From Acinetobacter portensis (GTDB taxonomy: Bacteria > Pseudomonadota > Gammaproteobacteria > Pseudomonadales > Moraxellaceae): a DNA stretch of 64,000 bases. The position numbers and the translations under genes were made by a program. Shown here piece after piece: positions 1 to 9,616 of this stretch (positions are counted from its first letter, which is position 1; each line of letters begins with the position of its first letter). A model generated the notes under the pieces. That model was not told the DNA's origin. It saw only the letters and a program-made list of their open reading frames with translations, and searched no databases. The stretch is taken from positions 1,736,001 through 1,800,000 of the forward strand of contig NZ_CP096120.1 of NCBI RefSeq assembly GCF_023158935.1. The letters run 5' to 3'.

Positions 1-25
1 TAGAAATAGTGTCTAAATATAATGC

Positions 26-964
26 TTACTCGGCTGCGAAACCTAAGTTCACCATATTAATACGCTTACTGCCTTCTTCCTCACCTTCAGTAGAACAGCT
101 TTCTTTGAAGTCAAATTCACGTTCTGAATCTAGCTTTTCAAAGTCAAACAAGTCACGGTCAGCAAGTTGTGAAGGAGATACGTTTTGCAATGCACCAAAA
201 ATACTATGTAAACGTTTTGGATATTCTTTATCCCAAGTGCGTAACATGTCATTTAAAATTGCACGTTGTAAGTTTTCTTGAGAACCACATAAGTTACACG
301 GAATAATTGGGAACTTACGCATTTCTGCATATTTGATAATGTCTTTTTCTTCGACATAAGCCAAAGGACGAATCAAAATATTCTTTTTGTCCGATGACAA
401 CAGTTTTGGCGGCATCGCTTTTAAGCTACCACCATGGAATAAGTTTAAGAAGAACGTCGCCAAAATATCATCGCGGTGGTGACCCAACGCCACTTTAGTT
501 GCACCAATCTCTTGTGCAAAACCATAAAGTGAACCACGACGTAAACGAGAGCACACAGCACAATACGTTTTACCTTCAGGTGTTAAACGTTTCGTAATGC
601 TGTACGTGTCTTTTTCAAGAATATAATAAGGAATATTATTTTCTTCTAAATAACGTGGCAAAACATCTTCAGGAAAGCCCGGTTGTTTTTGATCTAGGTT
701 TACAGCAACCACATCAAAATTAATTGGTGCAATACGTTTAAACTGCAACAATATATCTAACAAGGTATAACTGTCTTTACCACCAGAAATACACACCATG
801 ACTTTGTCACCTTCTTCGATCATTTTAAAATCACGAATAGCATGACCGACTTGACGGCGAAGTTTTTTCAACAAACGATAATATGCCGAACTTGTTGGCA
901 ATTCAGGTTTGAAATTAAATCCTTGTTCGGACTCAACTGGTGAGAACATAGACAGATTAACCAT
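26..964 (-). CDS. ttcA: tRNA 2-thiocytidine biosynthesis protein TtcA
   Basis: TtcA thiolates cytidine 32 of certain tRNAs in the cytoplasm, using ATP activation and an iron-sulfur cluster. The protein has the PP-loop motif SGGKDS at residues 60-65, a CxxC pair in CAVC (C135, C138) and a second pair in PCNLCG (C223, C226), which are the cluster cysteines of the family. An upstream TTG at 1003 would add 13 residues that do not look conserved. I take the ATG at 964; the ATG at 949 (MFSPVES) is also possible and fits how I remember related proteins. No clear ribosome binding site separates these choices. The gene is divergent from the transglycosylase. Function is secure, the exact start is not. 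Confidence 0.93.
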   Translation of the reverse strand: MVNLSMFSPVESEQGFNFKPELPTSSAYYRLLKKLRRQVGHAIRDFKMIEEGDKVMVCISGGKDSYTLLDILLQFKRIAPINFDVVAVNLDQKQPGFPEDVLPRYLEENNIPYYILEKDTYSITKRLTPEGKTYCAVCSRLRRGSLYGFAQEIGATKVALGHHRDDILATFFLNLFHGGSLKAMPPKLLSSDKKNILIRPLAYVEEKDIIKYAEMRKFPIIPCNLCGSQENLQRAILNDMLRTWDKEYPKRLHSIFGALQNVSPSQLADRDLFDFEKLDSEREFDFKESCSTEGEEEGSKRINMVNLGFAAE

Positions 965-1120
965 AATAAAAATACTGCGCAATTTTAGCGGAAATAGTGC
1001 CAAATCGCACCAAAAGAATGTAATAAAAAAATTATTGCTTTTGTCATAAAAATGTCTTCAAAAATTTGTAAATTTGAACGTTAGCGTTCACTTTTTATGC
1101 AAGATGCTTATGTTTTAGAC

Positions 1121-1165
1121 TTTTCCACAGTTGTCCACAAAAGCTGTGGATAACTTTGTGGATTT
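1121..1165. promoter_or_regulatory. Cluster of DnaA-box-like sites
   Basis: Four 9-mers related to the DnaA box TTATNCACA lie within 45 bp. TTTTCCACA (1121-1129) and TTGTCCACA (1131-1139) are on the plus strand. TGTGGATAA (1145-1153, reading TTATCCACA on the minus strand, a perfect box) and TGTGGATTT (1157-1165) are on the minus strand. They form inverted pairs (CCACAG facing CTGTGG). An AT-rich tract follows at about 1200-1400. The sites are directly visible; DnaA binding is inferred. The 465-bp gap between ttcA and the transglycosylase gene holds nothing else I can name. Confidence 0.5.
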
Positions 1166-1429
1166 AAAACTACTTGACAAGGTTATGCACCCTGAAGTTA
1201 AGGCTTTTATTTAAATTGGTTGTTTTTTGATCAATTTATTTAATATTAAATATCAATGACTTAAGCATGTCAAGCAATGCTCATTAAAAAAAAATAAATA
1301 TTTTTTTTGATTACTGAATCAACAAAGTGACTTGATTTTTGCAAATAAGTAATCCAAAAAAACGACTTTAGTGCTTCTATTTATATTTTTATTTGTTAAA
1401 CTTGATTGTATTAATGTTGCTGTATAAAA

Positions 1430-2278
1430 ATGTTCATACTGCTAATGATTAAAAATTTAAGATTTGTTTCACTTTTTCTAATGGGGTCTACTACTGCTAT
1501 TTCTTTAATGGCATTGTCTACGCATGCCGGTCAAGTCTATATGTATAAAGATAGCCAAGGTAGCACTCTTCTTACCAATAAAAAAAGTTCAGATAGATCT
1601 TTGCAGCGTGTCAAAATTACCTATTACCCAGATAGTAATATTCATCGTTATTCCAATTGGGGTGCTACCGAAGCATCTGTAAGACCAAGTTTTAATAAGA
1701 ATAAAGATGCTTTTGACCATATCATTAAACAAGCTTCATCTACACACGGTGTATCTGAAGGTTTAATTAAAGCAGTAATGCACACAGAATCTGGCTTTAA
1801 TGTAAATGCTCGCTCCCCTGTTGGCGCACAAGGTCTTATGCAGCTTATGCCTGCAACAGCGCGACGCTTTAATGTTTCAAATGCCTATGATCCTCAGCAA
1901 AATATTATGGCTGGTGCAAAATATTTAGCTTGGTTGTTAAAAAGATTTAATGGTGATCAATCTTTAGCACTTGCAGGCTACAACGCAGGTGAAGGTAACG
2001 TAAGTAAATATGGTGGTATTCCACCTTTTCGCGAAACTCAGGATTATGTTCATCGCGTAAATAGTCGCTATCAAAATTTATATTCAAATGGCGTGCCACT
2101 TTCTGCAGGTTCATCTGCATCTATACAGCCATCTGCTGAAATTTCAGCACAATCAGGTCAAAGTAGTTCTCAATCATCTTCTAATTTAAGTTTGTCACAA
2201 GCATCTGCTAAACAACAAAGACAAATCATTCAATTAAGCGATGGAACATTTACATACGCCAATGCCGTAGCACAGTAA
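1430..2278 (+). CDS. Lytic transglycosylase, SLT-domain, exported
   Basis: Predicted soluble or periplasmic lytic transglycosylase that cleaves the MurNAc-GlcNAc bond of peptidoglycan with 1,6-anhydro product formation. Residues 1-33 are a signal peptide ending near STHAG. Residues 34-70 resemble the short DUF4124-type segment (VYMYKDSQGSTLLTN). The SLT fold covers about 92-200, with catalytic Glu120 in the HTESGF motif, GLMQLMPATA, and ALAGYNAGEGNV. The C-terminal 60 residues are Ser/Gln-rich and low complexity. A second ATG at 1445 is an alternative start; neither has a good ribosome binding site. It stands alone, divergent from ttcA and upstream of htpX. The family is clear, the subfamily name is not. 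Confidence 0.88.
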   Translation: MFILLMIKNLRFVSLFLMGSTTAISLMALSTHAGQVYMYKDSQGSTLLTNKKSSDRSLQRVKITYYPDSNIHRYSNWGATEASVRPSFNKNKDAFDHIIKQASSTHGVSEGLIKAVMHTESGFNVNARSPVGAQGLMQLMPATARRFNVSNAYDPQQNIMAGAKYLAWLLKRFNGDQSLALAGYNAGEGNVSKYGGIPPFRETQDYVHRVNSRYQNLYSNGVPLSAGSSASIQPSAEISAQSGQSSSQSSSNLSLSQASAKQQRQIIQLSDGTFTYANAVAQ

Positions 2279-2424
2279 TCTTGTAATTCAGTCTTAACTG
2301 AATAAGCTATTATTTTTAATATATTTATATTTTATTCTTGAATTTTTGCTATAGACACCGCATATTTAAGAATAGATTTTCTGTTCTAAATCTTACCTAA
2401 TTTATTTTTAAGAGGATTCTCTCA

Positions 2425-3330
2425 ATGATGCGGATTGGTTTGTTCTTGCTTACCAACCTCGCGGTACTGGTTGTAGCTGGCATTATTTTGTCACTCTTCG
2501 GTGTCGGTAGTTACCATGGCGCGGGTGGCTTAAATCTAGGCAACCTTTTAGTGATCTGTTTTGTCTTTGGTATGGTTGGTTCTTTAATTTCATTGTTCAT
2601 GTCTAAATGGATGGCGAAAAAAACCACGGGTACCGAGCTAATTGATCCTAATGCCCCTCGCAACCAAGCAGAAGCATGGTTATTACAAGAAGTTGCTCAA
2701 TTGTCGCAACGTGCTGGTATTAACATGCCTGAAGTTGGTATTTTCCCATCTTATCAATCAAATGCCTTCGCAACTGGTTGGAACAAAAACGATTCTCTCG
2801 TTGCTGTTTCTACAGGTTTACTTGAGCGCATGAACAAAGATGAACTACGTGCTGTACTTGCTCACGAAATTGGTCACGTTGCCAATGGTGACATGGTGAC
2901 ACTTGCCCTTATTCAAGGTGTAGTGAACGCATTTGTTATGTTCTTTGCGCGTGTAGTTGGTGATTTTATTGACCGTAATGTTTTCGGTCGTCAAGATGGT
3001 GAAGCTCCAGGCTTAGGCTATTTTGCAATTACCATCGTACTTGATATTGTATTTGGTATTTTAGCATCTTCTATTGTTATGTGGTTCTCTCGTCAACGTG
3101 AATACCGTGCAGATGAAGCTGGTGCTCGCCTTGCAGGTAAACAAGCAATGATTTCTGCTTTATTACGTTTACAAGCAGAATCTGAAATGCCAGATGCTAT
3201 GCCAAAAGAAATGAAAGCTTTCGCTATTTCGGCAGGTAAAGAAGAAGGTTTCAGCTTAGCTGCCCTCTTCCAAACTCACCCATCTATTGAACAGCGTGTT
3301 GCTGCTTTACAACAATTAAATGTGCCTTAA
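2425..3330 (+). CDS. htpX: Protease HtpX (inner-membrane zinc metallopeptidase)
   Basis: HtpX is an M48-family inner-membrane zinc protease that helps FtsH remove misfolded membrane proteins. Two N-terminal membrane segments (about 4-26 and 38-60) precede the zinc motif HEIGH at 147-151, followed by two more hydrophobic segments (about 158-178 and 195-215) and the third ligand region [14 protein letters not shown]. The 301-residue length is usual for the family. AGAGGATTCTCTC sits just before the ATG and gives a fair ribosome binding site. It ends at a strong terminator shared with the convergent DUF4112 gene. ftsH, its functional partner, lies 42 kb away in this window. Confidence 0.96.
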   Translation: MMRIGLFLLTNLAVLVVAGIILSLFGVGSYHGAGGLNLGNLLVICFVFGMVGSLISLFMSKWMAKKTTGTELIDPNAPRNQAEAWLLQEVAQLSQRAGINMPEVGIFPSYQSNAFATGWNKNDSLVAVSTGLLERMNKDELRAVLAHEIGHVANGDMVTLALIQGVVNAFVMFFARVVGDFIDRNVFGRQDGEAPGLGYFAITIVLDIVFGILASSIVMWFSRQREYRADEAGARLAGKQAMISALLRLQAESEMPDAMPKEMKAFAISAGKEEGFSLAALFQTHPSIEQRVAALQQLNVP

Positions 3331-3347
3331 TTTAAACAATTAAATTA

Positions 3348-3386
3348 AGCATTAAAAAAGCCTCCAATGGAGGCTTTTTTAATGCT
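3348..3386. terminator. Bidirectional terminator between htpX and the DUF4112 gene
   Basis: A perfect 18-bp stem with a 3-nt loop (AAT). A6 on one side and T6 on the other let it stop transcription from both convergent genes. Confidence 0.93.
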
Positions 3387-3395
3387 TCGAATAAC

Positions 3396-3977
3396 TTATG
3401 TAGATAAATTCTGTAGCCATTGAATAGCCAAGCTACCACCTATCCATAATGCATAGAAAAATACAGCAAGAAACAATAAGCCTAAAATATCTGGAATATG
3501 CAGCCATAACCACGCAACAATAGGATTTCGCCAAAATGCAGAATTGCGTTGTTTCTTTTCTAAATTTTCATGTAAAAAAGGATGAACAACATGATGATCC
3601 GATTCGACCTGATATTCGACACGAATATGCTCATGAACAACATCTAAAGCCTTTCTGCTAGGACGAATAAAAATATCGAAAATTGTACCTGCAATTGGAA
3701 TTAAACCAACAACAGCATCCATTACTGCAATTTTCATTACAGGCGTTAATTTGTGCTGAGGCACACCAATTTGCTTTGCCTTATAAATAGCATAACAGGT
3801 CAGCACAAAACCTGCTGCATCACCTGCAATTGGAATTGTGCCTAAGGCAGCATCTGCACCTATACCTTGCTTTGTAAATGGAATACGCACAACCGAATCC
3901 ATCATATTTGCATATTTAGCCAAATCACGTTCAAGCTGAATGACTTCTTGCTGACTTATTTTTTTTTGTTTTTGCAT
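3396..3977 (-). CDS. DUF4112 family membrane protein
   Basis: Membrane protein of unknown function. The DUF4112 core (about residues 20-115) holds the repeated phrases LGTIPIAGDAAGF and VGLIPIAGTIFDIF, which form two Gly/Pro-containing hydrophobic hairpins. A charged linker and one more membrane segment near the C-terminus (about 158-180) follow. I chose the ATG at 3977 because AAGG lies six bases before it; the ATG at 4028 would add 17 residues without a ribosome binding site. It follows mgtE on the same strand with about 80 bp between them, so cotranscription is possible. No function can be read from sequence. Confidence 0.78.
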   Translation of the reverse strand: MQKQKKISQQEVIQLERDLAKYANMMDSVVRIPFTKQGIGADAALGTIPIAGDAAGFVLTCYAIYKAKQIGVPQHKLTPVMKIAVMDAVVGLIPIAGTIFDIFIRPSRKALDVVHEHIRVEYQVESDHHVVHPFLHENLEKKQRNSAFWRNPIVAWLWLHIPDILGLLFLAVFFYALWIGGSLAIQWLQNLST

Positions 3978-4056
3978 ATCAACCTTGTATTGAAGCAATG
4001 TACACACTTGAGCATATACGATATTCATCTAAATTTTGTAGCAATATTACAATAAC

Positions 4057-5394
4057 TTAAAACAAAATAACCGATGCAATAGATAAATACACAAGCACGC
4101 CTGTCGCATCACATATAGAAGTGACTAATGGCGCAGATGCACTAGCTGGGTCAAAACCAAATTTATTTAATATAAATGGCAAGCTCATACCAATTAAACA
4201 ACCTAGTAAAACAATACCAATCATACTAATAGCAAGCACTAAAGCAACATATTCATCTCCACGGTAAAAACCTAAAAATGAAACAGCCACTGCCATTGTT
4301 ATACCCAAACACAGTGCAACTAAACTTTCACGACCCAATAAAGAAAACCAATCTTTAAACTGAACATCGCCAGTTGCCAAAGCACGAACCATTAAAGTAG
4401 ATGATTGTGAACCAGCGTTACCGCCACTGCCTACAAGTAATGGTAAGAAGAATACCAATACAATATTTTGCGCAATAATATCCTCAAAATGTGCAATTCC
4501 AATACCTGAAAGTAAACTTCCAAATACTAAAAAGACAAGCCAAAACACGCGGTTTTTATAAAGATGTAAAATAGGTGTAGATTTCAAACTGAGCTTAGAT
4601 GTTGCATTCACCGCACCAACTTTTAAGAAATCTTCAGTTGCTTCTTCACGTGCAACATCCATCGCATCATCATGAGTAACAATACCCACCATAATGCCTT
4701 GTTCATCTACAATTGGCAGTGCTAATAAATCATAACGTGCAATGGTTTTAGCAACATCATCTTGGTCTGCATCTACTTTTGCAAATAGAACATTGGTAAC
4801 CATCAACTCATTAATATTTTGATCTTCTTGCGCCAAAATAAGTTGCTTTAATGAAATTACCCCAAGCAATTTACGTGCTTCATCTAAAACATAAGCAAAA
4901 TAAATCGTTTCTGTGTCTGGAGCTTCTGAACGTAACATTTTAATTGCATCTGCAACGCTCATATTTGGAAGTAAGGTTGCATATTCAGAGCTCATAATTG
5001 CCCCTGCCGTACCTTCCATATAAGAAGAAAGCAAACGAATATCTTCTCGTTCTGCTTGAGCTAAAGCAGGAAGCAATGCATTTTGCTGATGTTCATCTAA
5101 ACGTTTAAATACATCTGCACGCTTATCTGAAGACATTTCTCCAATAATATCTGCTAAAACTTGACGTGGTAAAACCTTAGCAAGTTCAACTTGAATTTCA
5201 GGAGATAAATAAGAAAATACGTATGAACGATCTGGCAAGTTCAGAACTAAAGTCTGACGAGTTTCGATAGGAAGTTGAGCAATAATGTCTGCAAGATCGG
5301 CAGCGCGAAATGTTTTTAATGACTCAAGTGCCAGTTCGATATGATTGTTTTTTAATGCATCATTAATTAGATACAAAAAGTTGTTATAGCTCAT
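4057..5394 (-). CDS. mgtE: Magnesium transporter MgtE
   Basis: MgtE is a homodimeric Mg2+ (and Co2+) channel gated by cytosolic Mg2+. The order of parts is typical: an N-terminal superhelical N domain (about 1-125), tandem CBS domains (about 130-255; LPIVDEQGIMVGIVTHDDAMD marks the second), a plug helix, then five membrane segments (about 285-445) containing GSGGNAGSQSSTLMVRALATGD, which lines the pore. At 445 residues it is full length. GAGGGG lies just before the ATG and supports the start. No riboswitch-like structure was recognised in the roughly 290 bp upstream. Confidence 0.94.
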   Translation of the reverse strand: MSYNNFLYLINDALKNNHIELALESLKTFRAADLADIIAQLPIETRQTLVLNLPDRSYVFSYLSPEIQVELAKVLPRQVLADIIGEMSSDKRADVFKRLDEHQQNALLPALAQAEREDIRLLSSYMEGTAGAIMSSEYATLLPNMSVADAIKMLRSEAPDTETIYFAYVLDEARKLLGVISLKQLILAQEDQNINELMVTNVLFAKVDADQDDVAKTIARYDLLALPIVDEQGIMVGIVTHDDAMDVAREEATEDFLKVGAVNATSKLSLKSTPILHLYKNRVFWLVFLVFGSLLSGIGIAHFEDIIAQNIVLVFFLPLLVGSGGNAGSQSSTLMVRALATGDVQFKDWFSLLGRESLVALCLGITMAVAVSFLGFYRGDEYVALVLAISMIGIVLLGCLIGMSLPFILNKFGFDPASASAPLVTSICDATGVLVYLSIASVILF

Positions 5395-5637
5395 GTAAGC
5401 CCCTCATTGCTCTCACGCAGCAACAAAGGCAACATGGCAAGTTAATTCATTGCCAACCGAAAACCTTCATCCTGTATGAGATGAATATAATGTTTTGAAA
5501 AATAAGTTAAGTGACAACAATGCCTGTCCATTTAAGAACGTAATCCTCTATAAACCGTTTATACGGCGTGCAAATACTACAAATAAGTGATGTATTACTC
5601 AACTTTTGCAACAAAAAGTGTACAATTCAAGTAATTA

Positions 5638-5671
5638 AAATTTAGATGCCTATAACTAGACATCTAAATTT
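5638..5671 (-). terminator. Likely terminator of the RND permease gene
   Basis: An 11-bp perfect stem (AAATTTAGATG with CATCTAAATTT) with a 12-nt loop. On the minus strand it is followed by a T-rich stretch. The stem is AT-rich, so this is a weaker terminator than others in the window. Confidence 0.6.
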
Positions 5672-5687
5672 GAGTTAAGCTTTAACT

Positions 5688-8600
5688 TTAGTGTTGTTCT
5701 TGCTTTTTCATAAAAATACTTCGTATTAATACATACATAAATGGAATAAATATAAGTACAAGTACTGTACCAAATATAACGCCACCTAAAACACTTACCC
5801 CAATTTCCTGACGACTTGCAGCACCTGCGCCAAATGCAAAAACCAATGGCAAAATGCCTGCGCCAAATGCTAAAGATGTCATAAGAATTGGACGTAAACG
5901 TAAACCTGCGGCACTCAATGCAGCATCAACAGCTGATTTACCTTGTTGTTGTGCCATTGAAGCAAACTCGACAATCAAAATGGCATTTTTACAGGACAAA
6001 CCAATGGTGGTTAATAATGCAATTTGGAAATAAATATCGTTTGGAAAGCCTGCAAAATAACTAAATAAAATATTACCGCCAATACCTAATGGAATGGCTG
6101 TCATTACGGCAGCAGGAATAGACCAGCTTTCATATAAAGCAGCTAAACATAAGAAGATAAAACCAATAGAAACTAAATAAAGTAATAAGGCTTGATTGCT
6201 CGATTTTTTCTCTTCATAAGACATACCACTCCAAGCCAAATCTACACCAGACTGTTTATCTACCAGTTTTTGTAAATCTTGCATGGCTTGACCTGAACTA
6301 ACACTAGCAGCTTTGTCTGCTTCTAGCTCAAGTGCAGAGTAACCATTAAAACGGTTCACAATTTCAGGGCCACCCGACCAACTTACTTCTGAGAAGCTTG
6401 TAAATGACACCATTTCATTTTGGTTATTTCGTACCGACCAAAATTGTAAATCATCAGGTTTAGATCTAAATAATGAATCACTTTGCATCATGACTTTTTT
6501 AATACGTCCACGATCAATAAAGTCATTAATATACTTCCCACCCAAAGCTGCAGATAAAGTACTGTTAATATCTGCTGGAGATAATCCTGCTGCCATTGCT
6601 GCTTTTTGATTAATTTGAACAATAAGTTTTGCTCGATCTGGCACCGCTTTTTGCTCTAAATTTTCAAATGTTGTATAGGCTTTTGCCTCTTCTTTCATTT
6701 GCTTAAACTTTTCATGTAAAGCTGTACGCCCTTCACCTTCAATATCTCGAAGCCAAAGATTCACACCATTAGTATCACCCAAACCGTTTACAACTGGCGG
6801 CATCATCACCATAACTGTGGCATTTTTATTGTCTTTAAAATATTTCATTGCACGATCTTTTACCGCATTTGCGCTATTTACTTGACCGCTTCGCTCATCC
6901 CAATGTTTTAATTTTACAAAACCTTGCGCTAAGTTCTGCCCCGTTCCACCACGGCTTCTACCATAACGTAGCATCACTAAATCTACATTGGCTGTTTCAT
7001 GTTCTAAAAAGTAGCGACGTACATTTTCACCCATTTCAATGGTTTTCGACATTGGCGCATTATCTTGTAGTGCCACTTGTAACATAAGTGCACCCTGATC
7101 TTCATTGGGTAAGAAACTCGTAGGCAATACACGATAAAATAATGCAAAAGCAAGGACTAAAGCAAAAGCGACAACAAGCGTAATTAAACGATTTTCTAAG
7201 GTTTTAAATGACAGAGAAATGTACTTTGTTTTAAGCTTTTCAAGAAAATTATTGAAGCGATTTGCCCACTTATACGGTTGATGATTCGGCTTCAAAATAA
7301 GTGCGCATAATGCAGGTGTAAGCACCAATGCAACAGCTAAAGAAATTGCCATTGCTGTTACAAGCGTAATAGAAAACTGACGATAAATAACGCCTGTTGA
7401 GCCACCAAAAAATGCCATTGGAATAAAGACAGCAGTTAAAACCAGTGTAATACCCACTAAAGCACCACTAATTTCTTGCATAGATTCTATTGATGCTTGT
7501 TTCGCACTTAAACCTTTTTCATGCATTAAGCGCTCAACGTTTTCTACTACCACAATTGCATCATCTACAAGTAAGCCAATGGCTAAAACTAATGCAAATA
7601 AAGTAAGTGTATTTACGCTCATTCCCGCGGCAAATAAAACCGCCATTGTTCCTAATACAACAACAGGAACAGTTATGGTTGGAATAAGCGTTGCGCGCCA
7701 ATTTTGCAAAAATAGGAAAATAACAACAATAACCAATAAAATAGCTTCAAAGAGTGTTTTTACAACTTCTTTAATCGATTCTTGAACAAAAGGCGTGTTA
7801 TCTCTTGGATAAACCAACTTATAACCATCAGGTAATTTCTTAGAAATATTGGCAACCGCTTCATCAATCAGTTTTGATGTTTCAATCGCATTTGCACCTG
7901 AAGCTAATGAAACCGCCATCCCTGCGGATGGAAAACCATTAATGGTATTATATGACTGATAATTTTCTGCGCCAATTTCAACACGTGCAACATCTTTTAA
8001 ATAAACATAACTGCCATCTTGCGTGGCTTTAATAATAATATTGTTAAATTCTTCTACTGTTTTTAAACGTGTACCTGAAGTGACTTTTGCATTTAAATAT
8101 TGCTCTTGCGCTACAGGTAATTCACCTACACCGCCTGCTGCAACTTGTGTATTTTGTGCTTCAACAGCCTTTTGAATATCACTTGGAATAAGTTTGTAAT
8201 CTTTTAATTTATTTGGATTTAACCAAATGCGCATGGCAAATTGGGAGCCGAATACATCAACTTCGCCAACGCCTTCCACACGCGCAATTTCAGACTCTAA
8301 ATGTGTTTGTAAATAATCAGATAATGCAATGTTGCTGCTTTTTTTAGATTCATCATACAAGCCAATAACCATATGTGTATCGCCCAAAGACTTTACAACA
8401 TTTACGCCTTGTCGTTGAACATCTTCAGGTAAACGGCTTAAAGCACTATTAATGGCATTTTGAACTTGAACTTGCGCTGTGTCTGGGTCTGTTCCATTTT
8501 CAAAGCTAATTTGAATACGACTTCTGCCTGTCGAATCACTATTAGAACTGAAATATAAAAGATGATCTAAACCTTTAATTTGCTCCTCTAAAATTTGAGT

Positions 8601-8786
8601 AACACTTTCTTCTACAGTTTCAGCATCTGCGCCTGAATAACTTGTATTTATTGAAATTTTTGGCGGTGCAATATCTGGATATCTTTCTACGGGTAAATTT
8701 AAAATTGAAAAAATACCCAAAGCCATGACAAAAATAGCCAAGACACCAGCAAAAATTGGACGCTCAATAAAATACTTAGACATCAT
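5688..8786 (-). CDS. RND (HAE1-type) multidrug efflux permease, no adaptor gene nearby
   Basis: Inner-membrane proton/drug antiporter subunit of a tripartite pump. It has the AcrB/AdeJ layout: a first membrane helix, two large periplasmic loops, and membrane clusters around residues 330-500 and 850-1030. Proton-relay residues are visible: the DD pair in LAIGLLVDDAIVVVENV and the lysine in LSCKNAILIVEFA. The sequence resembles AdeJ/AcrB-type pumps but, from memory, is neither AdeB nor AdeJ, so I give no symbol. I start it at the ATG pair at 8786/8783 (MMSKYFIERP); the GTG at 8825 would add an atypical basic leader. No membrane-fusion or outer-membrane partner gene adjoins it (neighbours are mgtE and dgkA). 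Confidence 0.9.
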   Translation of the reverse strand: MMSKYFIERPIFAGVLAIFVMALGIFSILNLPVERYPDIAPPKISINTSYSGADAETVEESVTQILEEQIKGLDHLLYFSSNSDSTGRSRIQISFENGTDPDTAQVQVQNAINSALSRLPEDVQRQGVNVVKSLGDTHMVIGLYDESKKSSNIALSDYLQTHLESEIARVEGVGEVDVFGSQFAMRIWLNPNKLKDYKLIPSDIQKAVEAQNTQVAAGGVGELPVAQEQYLNAKVTSGTRLKTVEEFNNIIIKATQDGSYVYLKDVARVEIGAENYQSYNTINGFPSAGMAVSLASGANAIETSKLIDEAVANISKKLPDGYKLVYPRDNTPFVQESIKEVVKTLFEAILLVIVVIFLFLQNWRATLIPTITVPVVVLGTMAVLFAAGMSVNTLTLFALVLAIGLLVDDAIVVVENVERLMHEKGLSAKQASIESMQEISGALVGITLVLTAVFIPMAFFGGSTGVIYRQFSITLVTAMAISLAVALVLTPALCALILKPNHQPYKWANRFNNFLEKLKTKYISLSFKTLENRLITLVVAFALVLAFALFYRVLPTSFLPNEDQGALMLQVALQDNAPMSKTIEMGENVRRYFLEHETANVDLVMLRYGRSRGGTGQNLAQGFVKLKHWDERSGQVNSANAVKDRAMKYFKDNKNATVMVMMPPVVNGLGDTNGVNLWLRDIEGEGRTALHEKFKQMKEEAKAYTTFENLEQKAVPDRAKLIVQINQKAAMAAGLSPADINSTLSAALGGKYINDFIDRGRIKKVMMQSDSLFRSKPDDLQFWSVRNNQNEMVSFTSFSEVSWSGGPEIVNRFNGYSALELEADKAASVSSGQAMQDLQKLVDKQSGVDLAWSGMSYEEKKSSNQALLLYLVSIGFIFLCLAALYESWSIPAAVMTAIPLGIGGNILFSYFAGFPNDIYFQIALLTTIGLSCKNAILIVEFASMAQQQGKSAVDAALSAAGLRLRPILMTSLAFGAGILPLVFAFGAGAASRQEIGVSVLGGVIFGTVLVLIFIPFMYVLIRSIFMKKQEQH

Positions 8787-9112
8787 TGTCTTTTTACACT
8801 TCCGATTTGGAGCTAATTTCACCACGAATAGGTGACATTAACGTTAAAATTTGGGTTGCGATATTCTACGCATGACACATAAAACACAAGAATAGATTAC
8901 AGAAAAAAATCTTAATTTTTGAATTGTGTAGAAACTATGTAGAGCTTTTGTTCCTTGCCTCTTATTTTTACAAATATCTATAAACTCTTATATTTTTTCA
9001 TGTTAAAGCTAAAAAATATTTATTAGAAATAAACGCCATTTTATATAAAGTAATTAATAATTTATTAAGGCTTGTGTATTATTGTGCCTGAAAGTATTGG
9101 ATTTTTTAAATT
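8787..9112. other. Intergenic region between RND permease and dgkA
   Basis: 326 bp of AT-rich divergent promoter space. It should hold the promoters of both genes, but I see no convincing operator, RNA structure or small gene. Confidence 0.5.
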
Positions 9113-9487
9113 ATGAATCAAAATTCTCCTTTTAAAGGAAAAACTGGTGTGAAGCGAGTTTTTAACGCAGCACAATATTCTGTAGATGGTTTTAAATCTG
9201 CTTTCAAAAAAGAAGCTGCTTTTAGACAAATTATTTTAATTAATATTATTTTAGTACCAACCACATTTTTTTTAAATGTTAGTGCTGCCGAACAAGCAAT
9301 TATGATAACTGTCTGTTTACTTTCAATTATTGTAGAGCTATTTAATTCTGCAATTGAAGCTGTTGTAGACCGAATTTCTTTAGATAAACATGAACTTTCT
9401 AAAGATGCAAAAGATATGGGAAGCGCTGCACAATTTGTTTCTTTAGCCATTATTTTTGTAAGTTGGGCAATTATTTTATTCAAGTAA
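9113..9487 (+). CDS. dgkA: Diacylglycerol kinase DgkA
   Basis: Small trimeric inner-membrane kinase that phosphorylates diacylglycerol to phosphatidate, recycling lipid from envelope glycan synthesis. It has the signature ELFNSAIEAVVDRISL, including the catalytic Glu, and KDMGSAAQF, with three membrane segments (about 38-55, 63-80 and 102-122). At 124 residues it matches the family (about 120). A long antisense open frame over the same DNA is a coding shadow. It is a single gene ending at a good terminator. Confidence 0.95.
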   Translation: MNQNSPFKGKTGVKRVFNAAQYSVDGFKSAFKKEAAFRQIILINIILVPTTFFLNVSAAEQAIMITVCLLSIIVELFNSAIEAVVDRISLDKHELSKDAKDMGSAAQFVSLAIIFVSWAIILFK

Positions 9488-9502
9488 TTATCTATAAATA
9501 TT

Positions 9503-9530
9503 AAAGGGCAAAATTCTGCCCTTTTCTTTT
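9503..9530 (+). terminator. dgkA terminator
   Basis: AAAGGGCA and TGCCCTTT form a stem around a 6-nt loop, followed by TTCTTTT. Confidence 0.85.
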
Positions 9531-9616
9531 GCGTATGTTTTTGTAAGTTGTCATGTAGATGTCAATTGTGACAATAATACTTCTGCGCATCGTAATATTA
9601 AAGATGCCTACGAATC

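Noticed and set aside
1121-1400. Chromosomal replication origin
   Set aside because: DnaA-like boxes and AT-rich DNA are present, but no dnaA/dnaN/rpmH context and only one perfect box; reported as a DnaA-box cluster only.
5395-5637. Mg2+ riboswitch upstream of mgtE
   Set aside because: No extended conserved helices or terminator before the start codon could be recognised.
9118-9483. 121-residue open frame antisense to dgkA
   Set aside because: It mirrors dgkA almost end to end, and dgkA has clear family motifs; the reverse frame has no recognisable domain or ribosome binding site.
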